From Candidatus Omnitrophota bacterium (GTDB taxonomy: Bacteria > Omnitrophota > Gorgyraeia > Gygaellales > Profunditerraquicolaceae): DNA of 46,248 bases. The DNA lies in assembly GCA_028712175.1 (NCBI GenBank), contig JAQTQQ010000010.1:1-46248 (forward strand). The letters run 5' to 3'. Made by a program: the position numbers and the translations under genes. Positions within the stretch are counted from its first letter, which is position 1. The number at the start of each line of letters is the position of its first letter. This document shows, piece by piece, positions 35,595 to 43,530 of the stretch. A model generated the notes under the pieces. The model had not been told where the DNA came from, made no database searches, and saw only the letters and a list, made by a program, of their open reading frames with translations.

Positions 35595-37044
35595 AGCCAA
35601 TAATCCCTTTCAGTTTATCTTTTATCGGCAAGTAACATACCCCTACACAAAGAAAATAGGTAAACAATTTAATTGCCAAGAAAACATATTTGTTCAAGGT
35701 TATAGGAGGAATAATTGATGTAATGTACCCTGCAAAAAAACAAACCCCCAAGAAATAAGCAATAAATTTCAAAGCCCTCAAATAGTTTATTTTAACATCA
35801 CTGCAAAAAAGAAGATAAAAAGTAATAAATATGGAAATATAGCTCATAGCTAAAAGCGAGTAAGCAAATCCCAGCACCCCCAGTTTAAATATGTATATGA
35901 ATAAGGATCCGAACACTAAAAGACAAACGATGTTGCAGGCATATACCATTGCCGTATTCTTAATTTTATCAATAACCTGAAACATACGAAAAGCCGGAAC
36001 TCCGACTACTCCCGGCAATATCGACAGAGCATATACCGATAATGAAGCAGCCAAAAGATCTCCGGAGGCAGTATCGAATTTACCATACCGAAAGAAAACA
36101 GTAATAATATCCTGGGCGCAGAAAAAAATAAAACTCATTACAGGTATGGCAATCATTGAAAGACCGATAATCACCCTTTCTAACCTGGCGTTTCTACTAT
36201 TTTTTAAAGCTAGCGGAACCATAAATATATCGCGAAAAGTAAGTAAACCGCTTACATTGGTGGTCAATTGAGCGGAATACGAAAGCACAGTAACGCCTCC
36301 TTGAGGCAAAAAAGACTGCATAAAGCGCTCCACGATTAAATATAAAGATGATATCTGATTTGTACCAAAAAGCTGGCTAAAATTCCGATAAAAATGCCGC
36401 ATCTCAATAGTTGTAATCTTGCCGAAAAGGTCAAAATGCCTAAAAGCATTGACAAATAAAAGAATAAAACCTGACAGATAACCTGCAAAATAAGCCAAAG
36501 GGATAGCTGTTGTATTATTATGAAACAAAAGAATTGAAAACAGCGAAACGGCAGATATGATAAATTCACCAAAAAACACTATATTAAATAAACGGATACT
36601 TTTATAAAATGAGCATAAAGCTAGGTAAGGAAGAAAAAATAATATCCAGGGAAGAAAATAAAAAGAGATCTGATATACCTTGCCTTTATCGGATGCGGAA
36701 AAACCTGCTGCCATGAAATGAATTATAATTGGCATGGCCAAAACGAATAGCACCCCAAGAAAACAGGAAAATATCAAAGAAAAGGTAAATATTGATCCCG
36801 CGAATTTCCGGAATACCGCATCACCTTGTTCTTCCTTGCATTTAACCAAATGCGGGATACCGACAGTGTCAAAAATCACAGCAAAACCAAATACCAGCAG
36901 ATTGGCGGCAGTAAAGGCCATAAAATATACATCTAATTCCCTGCTGGCACCAAAATTAGTTGCAATAAAGATCTGCCTAGCCAACCCGAAGAGCTGGACA
37001 ATAACACTGACTCCAAACGCATTAACAAGTGCTTTAAAAAACAT
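35581..37044 (-). CDS. MurJ/MviN-like lipid-linked glycan flippase
   Basis: A 487-residue protein with 12-14 hydrophobic segments. NFGASRELDVYFMAFTAANLLVFGFAVIFDTVGIPHLVKCKEEQGDAVFRKFAGSIF is characteristic of the MVF (MurJ) branch of the MOP exporter superfamily, as is FRYGKFDTASGDLLAASLSVYALSILPGVVGVPAFRMFQ. MurJ moves lipid II; homologues within polysaccharide clusters act as Wzx-like flippases for undecaprenyl-PP repeat units. No other Wzx or ABC exporter is seen in the window, so this is the probable export step of a Wzx/Wzy-type pathway. It is the first gene after a 225-base gap and could head a transcription unit. Confidence 0.88.
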   Translation of the reverse strand: MFFKALVNAFGVSVIVQLFGLARQIFIATNFGASRELDVYFMAFTAANLLVFGFAVIFDTVGIPHLVKCKEEQGDAVFRKFAGSIFTFSLIFSCFLGVLFVLAMPIIIHFMAAGFSASDKGKVYQISFYFLPWILFFLPYLALCSFYKSIRLFNIVFFGEFIISAVSLFSILLFHNNTTAIPLAYFAGYLSGFILLFVNAFRHFDLFGKITTIEMRHFYRNFSQLFGTNQISSLYLIVERFMQSFLPQGGVTVLSYSAQLTTNVSGLLTFRDIFMVPLALKNSRNARLERVIIGLSMIAIPVMSFIFFCAQDIITVFFRYGKFDTASGDLLAASLSVYALSILPGVVGVPAFRMFQVIDKIKNTAMVYACNIVCLLVFGSLFIYIFKLGVLGFAYSLLAMSYISIFITFYLLFCSDVKINYLRALKFIAYFLGVCFFAGYITSIIPPITLNKYVFLAIKLFTYFLCVGVCYLPIKDKLKGIIGYAGL

Positions 37045-37269
37045 TGTTCACCATGTTCGGCATAATATCTCAATTACTTAGGTTTATACTCCACATAACT
37101 AACCAATCATTGCTCTTAGCTTCCTTAAGGAGCCTTACTGCTTTTACTGCTAAATTTTACTCTCGCGCCCTTCAAACAAAAAGAGACATATGCTTTAACG
37201 CCGTCCAATTTGTTTATTTTTTCAAATCAAATAAACCAATACAATATCACTAGGATCCAGCTTTACCAA
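37045..37269 (-). other. Intergenic spacer; no gene, no convincing promoter
   Basis: The longest untranslated gap besides 17614-17840. It lies upstream of the flippase. It contains an 8-base AT-rich inverted repeat, described separately, and the 10-base palindrome TCCTTAAGGA. TATAAA-like hexamers occur but none has a properly spaced -35 partner. A 69-residue plus-strand ORF covers most of it but has no support. Confidence 0.55.
37212..37236 (-). terminator. Weak AT-rich hairpin after the nonulosonate module
   Basis: On the minus strand GTTTATTT pairs exactly with AAATAAAC across a 9-base loop, about 35 bases after the stop of the methyltransferase at 37270. It has no GC clamp and no following T run, so any terminator function is doubtful. 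It is recorded because it lies in one of the few gaps between modules. Confidence 0.2.
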
Positions 37270-38037
37270 CTATATTTTTTCCCTGGCAATAACTAATTTA
37301 CCGTTCTTACGAATATGGAAACAGCCATCTTTATTAATAATAGAATTGACCTCCTTAAGAACTCTTTTTTCAGCTGCGGGATCAAAAAATGTCGCTGAAC
37401 GGTAAAACCTGGCAAAATCATTTACGTCTGTTACAAATTGATCATTGATAAAAATATGTGATTCAATATTTCGGAACCTTTTATTACAAAATGGTAAAAC
37501 GCAGTCGTCAATAAACTTCAAACAATCCCAGGAAAGCTGGGGTATATCGTGAAATCGAGATAAAAAGCTTAACAGTGTATTAGTTTCATACGGCCCAGAA
37601 ATCGCCAGTGAGCCGGACGGCTCAAGAAGTACGAACATTGCCTCAAGCACGCTATTTATATCACGCGCATAATAAAGCGAATAAGAACTGTGCACCAAAT
37701 CAAATTTAATATTGCCAAAATTATCCTTAACTACCGAAATCAGTTCATCCATGGAACCAACACACGTTTCAACCGAAATACCGGCCGGTAACGAAGATTT
37801 AAGCTGGGAGATGGAACTTTCTGATATATCGAAAGCACAGGTCTTTCCTCGGCTTAAAACCTTCCTGCCAAACCATACAGCCTGAGCTCCTGTTCCGCAG
37901 CCAACATCAAGTACCGTGCAAAACGGAATCGAAGATAAATGCCCGGTAAGCCAAGATAAAAAATCCGCACGAGAATATTTCGCATTAAAATCTAACCGTT
38001 CATTAAGAAAGGAACTATTCGTCGCTCGTTTATTCAT
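37270..38037 (-). CDS. SAM-dependent methyltransferase in nonulosonate module
   Basis: A 255-residue class I methyltransferase. TVLDVGCGTGAQAVWFGRKVLSRGKTCAFDISESSI (about residues 40-75) binds SAM; KFDLVHSSYSLYYARDINSVLEAMFVLLEPSGSLAISGP follows. It ends the run that begins with the amidotransferase genes and starts two bases after the PIG-L deacetylase stop, so it is likely a tailoring enzyme for the same nonulosonic acid or its glycan, for example an O- or N-methyl cap. The acceptor is unknown. The following gap of 225 bases marks the end of the module. Confidence 0.82.
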   Translation of the reverse strand: MNKRATNSSFLNERLDFNAKYSRADFLSWLTGHLSSIPFCTVLDVGCGTGAQAVWFGRKVLSRGKTCAFDISESSISQLKSSLPAGISVETCVGSMDELISVVKDNFGNIKFDLVHSSYSLYYARDINSVLEAMFVLLEPSGSLAISGPYETNTLLSFLSRFHDIPQLSWDCLKFIDDCVLPFCNKRFRNIESHIFINDQFVTDVNDFARFYRSATFFDPAAEKRVLKEVNSIINKDGCFHIRKNGKLVIAREKI

Positions 38038-38039
38038 AA

Positions 38040-38705
38040 TTACCCTCTCATATCGCGGATCAAACGAAAAGACTCAGCATATTCCAACCCTACCGTCAAT
38101 CCCTGATAATGCGCATACGCGCGTATGGCCTTGGAACTACGAGGATGAGGGTATAGCCGGCATTCAGTCTTATAACATTTCATCGCACGAATTTTGGTTT
38201 CAATCTCTTCCGAAATATCCAGAAAAACGTTCGGTACAAAAATGTCGTCTTTTTCATATCGGTTCCATTCGGTTGAGGACGCAACCATATAAGTATAAAG
38301 CGTTTTTACCTGTTGACCGGGAAGAGGCCGACAAGCAGTAATAGTAGCATCGTAGATAATACGATGGTCGATATTCAAATCGCGGCCGTGATGAGTAAAT
38401 ACGCAATCTACTCCTAACCGTTTGATATATCTTTCGATAGCCTTGATTATACTAGTAATTGAAACCTCATCGAGCTTCTGATTAGGAAAATCCTCAAAAA
38501 ACACATTTGATGCACCTATAACCTTATTCGCGGCAAGTGCGTATTTGGCTAGCGCCTTTTTCTTTGCTGGTTTATACCTGCCTGTGGCACCATCGGTTAA
38601 AATAAGGGAAAAGCAATTAACACCACGTTTTTGCATTTTAGAAATAAAACCGCCACAACCCAAGATTTCATCGTCAGGATGAGCGGCAACAATAAGAACA
38701 CTCAT
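38040..38705 (-). CDS. PIG-L/LmbE-family N-deacetylase
   Basis: A 221-residue zinc-dependent deacetylase. The zinc motif A-H-P-D-D-E is at residues 8-13 (H9, D11, D12), with the catalytic stretch THHGRDLNIDHRIIYDA near 105-120. The family removes N-acetyl groups from GlcNAc-type sugars such as GlcNAc-PI, mycothiol precursors and bacillithiol precursors, in the cytoplasm. It overlaps the formyltransferase by four bases. The pair suggests a swap of an N-acetyl for an N-formyl group on the nonulosonate or its precursor: deacetylase first, formyltransferase second. This coupling is inference. The start ATG at 38705 forms an ATGA junction. Confidence 0.88.
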   Translation of the reverse strand: MSVLIVAAHPDDEILGCGGFISKMQKRGVNCFSLILTDGATGRYKPAKKKALAKYALAANKVIGASNVFFEDFPNQKLDEVSITSIIKAIERYIKRLGVDCVFTHHGRDLNIDHRIIYDATITACRPLPGQQVKTLYTYMVASSTEWNRYEKDDIFVPNVFLDISEEIETKIRAMKCYKTECRLYPHPRSSKAIRAYAHYQGLTVGLEYAESFRLIRDMRG

Positions 38706-39355
38706 AGGTCCTCCGCTTTGTAAATCTTTAAAATATACTTTTTACCCTTAAACAAGAAATACAGCGGATAACGCTCATTATCCGCCACTCTCATAATATT
38801 AAACTGGCTTCGAATACTTTGGAAAATATTAAGTTGATTATCTGCTGGAGTGCGCCGGCGATAATATGTTGCGGCTCCTTTCTGGGGTTTAGCGCGCATG
38901 GGGTACTTAGAAAGGTATCTATCAATCATCTCTATTGTCTTGGCTGCCTGTTTACGCCGGATATCCTCAATTAATTCCGTTCCGTCAAGTAAAATATAAT
39001 CTTTCAAATAATAATCTCCGGAATCACAGTCAACAAAAGCATCAAAAAGGGTCACCGGAATCTTCATCTTACCCATTGCTGCCTGCCAGGTCATAGGCGA
39101 CCACCCCCGCCCCCGAGGTAAATCACTCTCGTGAACAACAATATTATGTTTATTTAAAATCAACGTGCTCTTCTTTAGAATCCGGTCGCAGCTAATCAGA
39201 AAAAGTATATCTCCGGAACGAACATCTCGGCTATTCCGCACAATCCGGATGTGTAAATCATATTTACGCAGCATTGCCTTTAAATCATCCAAGTAATAGT
39301 TAAACCAGCTTCCGGGATTGTCTATAAGAATCGATAATTTCAAAGATTTTTTCAT
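38702..39355 (-). CDS. Formyltransferase-family enzyme in nonulosonate module
   Basis: A 217-residue protein with the start LSILIDNPGSWFNYYLDDL and the motif NIVVHESDLPRGRGWSPMTWQ, holding N71, H75 and S77, followed by VTLFDAFVDCDSGDYYLKDYILLDGTEL with D111. This is the formyl_trans_N variant that I associate with pseudaminic/legionaminic acid clusters, where it would formylate an amino group. It differs from the formyltransferase at 15980, which has N-F-H-P-A-P-P. The ATG at 39355 has GGGGGAG close upstream, and the gene overlaps the PseG-like gene by 56 bases. The C-terminal 50 residues contain a Y-P-L-Y-F-L-F-K-G-K-K-Y-I beta pattern like the C-lobe of sugar formyltransferases. Confidence 0.8.
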   Translation of the reverse strand: MKKSLKLSILIDNPGSWFNYYLDDLKAMLRKYDLHIRIVRNSRDVRSGDILFLISCDRILKKSTLILNKHNIVVHESDLPRGRGWSPMTWQAAMGKMKIPVTLFDAFVDCDSGDYYLKDYILLDGTELIEDIRRKQAAKTIEMIDRYLSKYPMRAKPQKGAATYYRRRTPADNQLNIFQSIRSQFNIMRVADNERYPLYFLFKGKKYILKIYKAEDL

Positions 39356-40316
39356 TACTCCCCCAAAAATTAAGATTAGATAATGTCAGGTGATAATCAG
39401 AAATCCCATCTATGACTTTCGATAACCCTGCAAGTATAACATCCGCATCTACCTTATCCTGTTGCCCCAAATAATACGCCCAGCCGCACTTGGCATAATA
39501 CTGACAACGTTTAACTTGATGCGGATATGATGCGATTAAGAGCGCAGGCGTATGAGAAGCTATAAGTTCAGACGAGGTTAACCCCCCTGCTGAAAAAGCT
39601 ATATCCGCCCAAAGATAATCTGTAAACAAATTACACGAATTTTCCTTAAACATAACTCCGGCAAACCCAGTAGCCCGCAGCTTATATCCCGGCCCGGCAA
39701 TGACCCGTACCTGGTAATTTTGGCGAAGGCGTGAAATTACTTCCAAAATCCGGCCCGTAAGATCAAATTCATCAATACCGCCCATTGTAATAAGAATACG
39801 TCTAGCCACAGTACTATAAGTACGGTTGGCAATAAGACGGCGATCAAGATAATCAGGCAAGACGGTATTTTCAAAACCTTTCAAAACCACTACATCAGAA
39901 TGGCCGCTATATGCCTCATCTGCCGCATCAATGCACCAATTCACCACAAGGTCAAAATCTCCGGACAAGACTCCATCAAAATTAACACAGGCCATTATGG
40001 GCGCCGGTCTTCCCAAAGCTGCATAAGCACTTAAAGGCTGGCCGGTCACTTCCATGAAAAAACAGTCCGCAGAAATATCAATACATATGCGATTAACTTG
40101 GTAAATCTCCTGCGCTATGCTTGAACCGCTGGGTACCCAACTAACATTCTCTAAAGCGAGGTTATGCACAATACGTTTGCTTGCTTCAAAATCGCGAACT
40201 GCAAAATAACAACCCCACCCCCTAGCCCGGAATAAAGAACTTAAGTAAATAAGAGACATTAAATCTCCCGTCCCGACTGTTTTGTGAGCATCCGCCCTAA
40301 AAAGAATATTAGGCAT
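39300..40316 (-). CDS. PseG-like nucleotide-sugar hydrolase homologue lacking the catalytic His
   Basis: A 338-residue GT-B-like protein. FRADAHKTVGTGDLMSLIYLSSLF is the PseG N-terminal loop, ILITMGGIDEFDLTGRILEVI and DIAFSAGGLTSSELIASHTPALLIASYPHQ the UDP-binding half. PseG cleaves UDP from UDP-2,4-diacetamido-trideoxysugar ahead of the NeuB-type step. In characterised PseG the loop reads G-x-G-H and the His is the catalytic base; here the codon is GAT, giving D18. The fold fits, but the activity may be altered. The ORF track starts at a TTG (40433); the ATG at 40316 is chosen because GGGAGG lies nine bases upstream and it overlaps the synthase stop by eight bases. Confidence 0.82.
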   Translation of the reverse strand: MPNILFRADAHKTVGTGDLMSLIYLSSLFRARGWGCYFAVRDFEASKRIVHNLALENVSWVPSGSSIAQEIYQVNRICIDISADCFFMEVTGQPLSAYAALGRPAPIMACVNFDGVLSGDFDLVVNWCIDAADEAYSGHSDVVVLKGFENTVLPDYLDRRLIANRTYSTVARRILITMGGIDEFDLTGRILEVISRLRQNYQVRVIAGPGYKLRATGFAGVMFKENSCNLFTDYLWADIAFSAGGLTSSELIASHTPALLIASYPHQVKRCQYYAKCGWAYYLGQQDKVDADVILAGLSKVIDGISDYHLTLSNLNFWGSNEKIFEIIDSYRQSRKLV

Positions 40317-41385
40317 GAAATACAGCCTCCCAGCTAATAGGTTCTTCAAAGCCGATGTCTCGGGAAGCGTGGATACGGTAATTCCGGAACAGTTCCAGAT
40401 ATTTCGGCTCCAAGCCGGCTTTCTTTTTGCCAATACGCAGAATTTTCAAATCGCGGTGGCATATCCGTTCCCCCTTCTTAATATCGCGCCCAGCAAAAAT
40501 TGTCGAATAACAGAAATTACGCATATATACCTCATGCGAATAAACAATTTTCTTGCATGAACCATAGAGGGTTTTATTAATACGTGTTTTTCCCCCAACC
40601 GCATTTTTCTCTGCAGAATGAATATCTGCCACCATACGTTTTAGTTCGCAGGGGGTAAGCGCAAAAAAATGGTCCGGACCGGGCAATGATTTATTAAGCG
40701 TAATGTGCTTCTCTATAATCCGAGCGCCAAGATAGACAGCCTGGACCGGGGCAATCGAAACTTCCTTAGTATGGTCAGAATAACCAATAGTATTTTCCGG
40801 AAAAGCGTAACGCAGAGTTTCAATAACTCCAAGATTACAATCACGAAGTGCTGTCGGGTATTGTATCGAACAGTGGAGCAATGAAAGATTATTATGAAAC
40901 TTATTGATAATAGCAACCGCATCAAAAACTTCATTGAGCATTGCCCCACCGGTAGAAAGGATAATCGGCAATTTATACACAGCCGCCTTCTCGATAAGCG
41001 GAATATTGGTAATTGAATACGAAGTAATTTTTATTTTTTTCAATCCTAATCCAACCATAAAATCTAATCCCCAGGGATCAGAAACCGAAGTCAAGAATTC
41101 CACTCCACAGCTCCGGCAATATTTCATCAGCTTGGGTATCCACGACGTAGCCAATTCGCATCTTTCAGCAGCAGAATAAATATTATATGAATATTTCTTT
41201 TTCGCATCTTTCCAGTCGAGTTCTCCTGCGCTTCGCGGATACAGATAGCGAGCTCTAAAAAGCTGGAATTTTGCCGCATCAGCACCAGCGGCAGCAACTG
41301 CATCGATCAACCGCAGGCAGTTTTCAAATGATCCGTTATGATTAATCCCTATTTCAGCTATAGTAAAAACCTTGTTTTTTTGCAT
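40309..41385 (-). CDS. Nonulosonic (pseudaminic/legionaminic/sialic-like) acid synthase, NeuB/PseI family
   Basis: A 358-residue synthase that condenses a six-carbon N-acetyl sugar with phosphoenolpyruvate to a nine-carbon keto acid. The TIM-barrel domain has TIAEIGINHNGSFENCLRLIDAVAAAGADAAKFQLF, ILSTGGAMLNEVFDAV, LLHCSIQYPTALRDCNL, IGYSDHTKEVSIAPV and IIEKHITLNKSLPGPDHFFALTP. The C-terminal SAF/antifreeze-like domain starts near residue 290 (YSTIFAGRDIKKGERICHRDLKILR). Whether the substrate has manno, altro or other configuration cannot be read; the PseG-like neighbour points to a trideoxy diamino sugar. GGAGG is eight bases before the ATG. No CMP-nonulosonate synthetase is in the window and it may lie to the right. 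Confidence 0.93.
   Translation of the reverse strand: MQKNKVFTIAEIGINHNGSFENCLRLIDAVAAAGADAAKFQLFRARYLYPRSAGELDWKDAKKKYSYNIYSAAERCELATSWIPKLMKYCRSCGVEFLTSVSDPWGLDFMVGLGLKKIKITSYSITNIPLIEKAAVYKLPIILSTGGAMLNEVFDAVAIINKFHNNLSLLHCSIQYPTALRDCNLGVIETLRYAFPENTIGYSDHTKEVSIAPVQAVYLGARIIEKHITLNKSLPGPDHFFALTPCELKRMVADIHSAEKNAVGGKTRINKTLYGSCKKIVYSHEVYMRNFCYSTIFAGRDIKKGERICHRDLKILRIGKKKAGLEPKYLELFRNYRIHASRDIGFEEPISWEAVFHA
40326..40331 (-). promoter_or_regulatory. Ribosome binding site fixing the PseG-like start
   Basis: GGGAGG on the minus strand is nine bases before the ATG at 40316, inside the end of the upstream synthase gene. It rules in the 338-residue form over the 377-residue ORF. Confidence 0.7.
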
Positions 41386-41414
41386 TAAAAAACCTCCGAA
41401 CCCGGAACTCTACA

Positions 41415-42287
41415 TTAATTATTAGTATTCTTATAGAAAAGACTTTCCTTATGCCATCTCCTAAAAAAATCTACCACATCAAGGTAGTTATCTTTACGCC
41501 AAATATTCTTTTTACTCATTTTTCCTTTCCTGGCAATTATGCATAAAATATCACTGTCTATGTAACTATTTTCAAAAACCACTTTGAAACCGGTTGCAGA
41601 AAGTAACCCGCGTAAGCTTTGAGCGCTGAATCTAAACGAATGGGTATCGCTTGGATTTTTACTTAGATACTTTCCTAGGGGCTTTTTAAAGGGAACTAAA
41701 ATCCTACTTCCCGTAGCAATGACTACATATCCATTAGGGCTCAGTATTTTTCTGGCGCCAAATAACATATCCTTACAAGAGAGGCAATTCTCTAATGTCC
41801 AGAGTAATGCAACAATATCACTTTGATTTTTTTTATGGGCAGCCCCATAATCCTCAATGGTTCCCTGAAAATAAGGAATTTTTAAACGGGATAGAATCTT
41901 ACAATTCATGCCTGAAGGCTCAATCCCAAATACGCAAGCGCCATACTCTTTGCGAATAATATCCAGGAATTGCCCTTCTCCCGCTCCTATTTCAGAGACC
42001 TTTTTATTTTTTAAGCCTATATTTTTATCGATAAAATCAGCTACATATACTTGCCGCGCCTTAACCGCGGGAATATGAGCAGTATATCCTTTTCCGAAAA
42101 TTTCATTGGACCAGCTATTGGCAATTTCTAAAGAGCTGCGCCTGTCTCTGACATACACAAAACCACATTCCTTACAAATATGTATCGGCTGATTACCCGT
42201 ATAAAACCTAGCAAAAGGAACTTCAACAGCATCGGAACTTCCGCAGATATCACAAGGAAACCGGTCAAAATTTATTTTCTTCTTCAT
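41415..42287 (-). CDS. Zinc-ribbon SAM methyltransferase in nonulosonate module
   Basis: A methyltransferase with an N-terminal zinc ribbon (C12-x2-C15 and C38-x2-C41 when counted from the ATG at 42287) followed by KVSEIGAGEGQFLDIIRKEYGACVFGIEPSG and SDIVALLWTLENCLSCKDMLFGARKILSPNGYVVIATGS. The ORF track begins at 42377, inside the upstream gene, with a 30-residue lead that shows no domain; the ATG at 42287 begins just before the first Cys pair and follows GAAAGGG, so a 290-residue form is favoured. It lies between the amidotransferase and the NeuB-like synthase, so it probably methylates the same sugar. It has the gene order of a tailoring enzyme; the target is unknown. Confidence 0.78.
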   Translation of the reverse strand: MKKKINFDRFPCDICGSSDAVEVPFARFYTGNQPIHICKECGFVYVRDRRSSLEIANSWSNEIFGKGYTAHIPAVKARQVYVADFIDKNIGLKNKKVSEIGAGEGQFLDIIRKEYGACVFGIEPSGMNCKILSRLKIPYFQGTIEDYGAAHKKNQSDIVALLWTLENCLSCKDMLFGARKILSPNGYVVIATGSRILVPFKKPLGKYLSKNPSDTHSFRFSAQSLRGLLSATGFKVVFENSYIDSDILCIIARKGKMSKKNIWRKDNYLDVVDFFRRWHKESLFYKNTNN

Positions 42288-42349
42288 CTGGCCCTTTCTA
42301 GGATAATTTATCCTGTAAAATACCCAATTATTTAATTGCTCACCTTCAA

Positions 42350-43513
42350 TTACACCAAAGGATACCTTAATTTCCATTCCCCATTTTCATTTTTCCAGAT
42401 TTCCGGATTCCTATGTTTATCAACAATCTCAAGGAATTCCCTCTCTGAAAGCTGTAAATACTGCAGCATATCCTGTAAATAAAGGGCCGGAAACTCGTGG
42501 TCATATTTACGAGAAAGCTCCAAACCTCTTTCTCTGGTAAGCTGGCGGTTCTGTATCATACGGCTAGCATCCCTGACTACCCTGCCAAACCCAAACTTAA
42601 TATATTGCAGATAATAATACAGGTTATCTGATTTATCATCAAGGCTGTCAAAATCGGTAAAGGTCCCTTCCGTCCTCCCAGCGGGACAAGTATGAAAATC
42701 AAACTTATCCTTTACATAAAGATAGTTTTCATAACTGCTCCATTTAAAGAAATACCCGAAATAAAACGCCTTAATACCTACTTTACTGACCTCATCAATA
42801 TCAGGATAAATATAGGGATTTAAATCTTTGGCAGAAATCTCCTCATCTACCCAATTCCGCGGATCATCTCCAATTTGATGTTCAATAACTTCCGTAAAAT
42901 CCCTTATTTTTTTTGCATCTTCATGGAGAATTTTTCCACCATACTCGCTTTCCCCATGTTCAGCATAGAAAATTAGAGGTATACCCAGCTTAACGGCAAA
43001 CTTAACAGGAATTGTGTTTATGCCCGCATCCCAGGCGACTTTTTGATTGCCTCTTTCGATAAAGAAACGCTTAGAAAGTCTTCTATGGACTCTCTGGTCG
43101 GGACGGAAAAATAAATGATCAAAGCCGCACTGTATCAATGCCTCTCGGTTATGATTGCCGACTTCTGTAGGAACCTGCGGCGAAAATGTAACAAGAAGCG
43201 GATTCATCTTGAATTCAAATTTCAGCCGGTATGCGACATAGCTGCTGTCTTTACCTCCGCTCCAGGGAACAATACAGTCCCAGTTCCCATTTTTAGACCG
43301 ATAGGCATTTAACAGATCATCAAACTCTTTTCTGCGGGCATCCCAATTAACACTATCCCATTTCTCCGCAGCATGATTACACGCATTGCATACACCCAAA
43401 GCATCAAAGGTTACCCGAGGGCGTGTATTAGGCATGAGGCATTTTTTACAATAAAAAATTTCTCTTCCGCTTTTTTCTCTTTCCTGATCTCGATTTACAT
43501 AATTGTTTTTCAC
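42350..43513 (-). CDS. N-acetyl sugar amidotransferase (WbpG/PseA-like)
   Basis: A 387-residue ATP-dependent amidotransferase. A zinc ribbon (C22-x2-C25, C42-x2-C45 in YCKKCLMPNTRPRVTFDALGVCNACN) precedes the PP-loop W-S-G-G-K-D-S-S at 84-91, then FYAEHGESEYGGKILHED and FHTCPAGRTEGTFTDFDSLDDK. These enzymes activate an N-acetyl group and install ammonia from HisH/HisF to make an acetamidino group, as in P. aeruginosa O5 ManNAc derivatives and in acetamidino pseudaminic or legionaminic acids. The start is GTG: AAGGAGG sits five bases upstream, and no ATG fits as well. It is 17 bases after hisF. Confidence 0.92.
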   Translation of the reverse strand: MKNNYVNRDQEREKSGREIFYCKKCLMPNTRPRVTFDALGVCNACNHAAEKWDSVNWDARRKEFDDLLNAYRSKNGNWDCIVPWSGGKDSSYVAYRLKFEFKMNPLLVTFSPQVPTEVGNHNREALIQCGFDHLFFRPDQRVHRRLSKRFFIERGNQKVAWDAGINTIPVKFAVKLGIPLIFYAEHGESEYGGKILHEDAKKIRDFTEVIEHQIGDDPRNWVDEEISAKDLNPYIYPDIDEVSKVGIKAFYFGYFFKWSSYENYLYVKDKFDFHTCPAGRTEGTFTDFDSLDDKSDNLYYYLQYIKFGFGRVVRDASRMIQNRQLTRERGLELSRKYDHEFPALYLQDMLQYLQLSEREFLEIVDKHRNPEIWKNENGEWKLRYPLV

Positions 43514-43518
43514 TAAAT

Positions 43519-43525
43519 CCTCCTT
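43519..43525 (-). promoter_or_regulatory. Strong ribosome binding site for a GTG-start amidotransferase
   Basis: AAGGAGG on the minus strand, five bases before the GTG at 43513, close to a full anti-Shine-Dalgarno match. It is the best ribosome site seen in the window and supports the GTG start. Confidence 0.75.
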
Positions 43526-43530
43526 AGAAA

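Noticed and set aside
37044-37253. Plus-strand ORF of 69 residues filling most of the gap before the flippase
   Set aside because: It is on the opposite strand to every gene here, has no ribosome site or recognisable motif, and overlaps the flippase start codon. It is best explained as chance.
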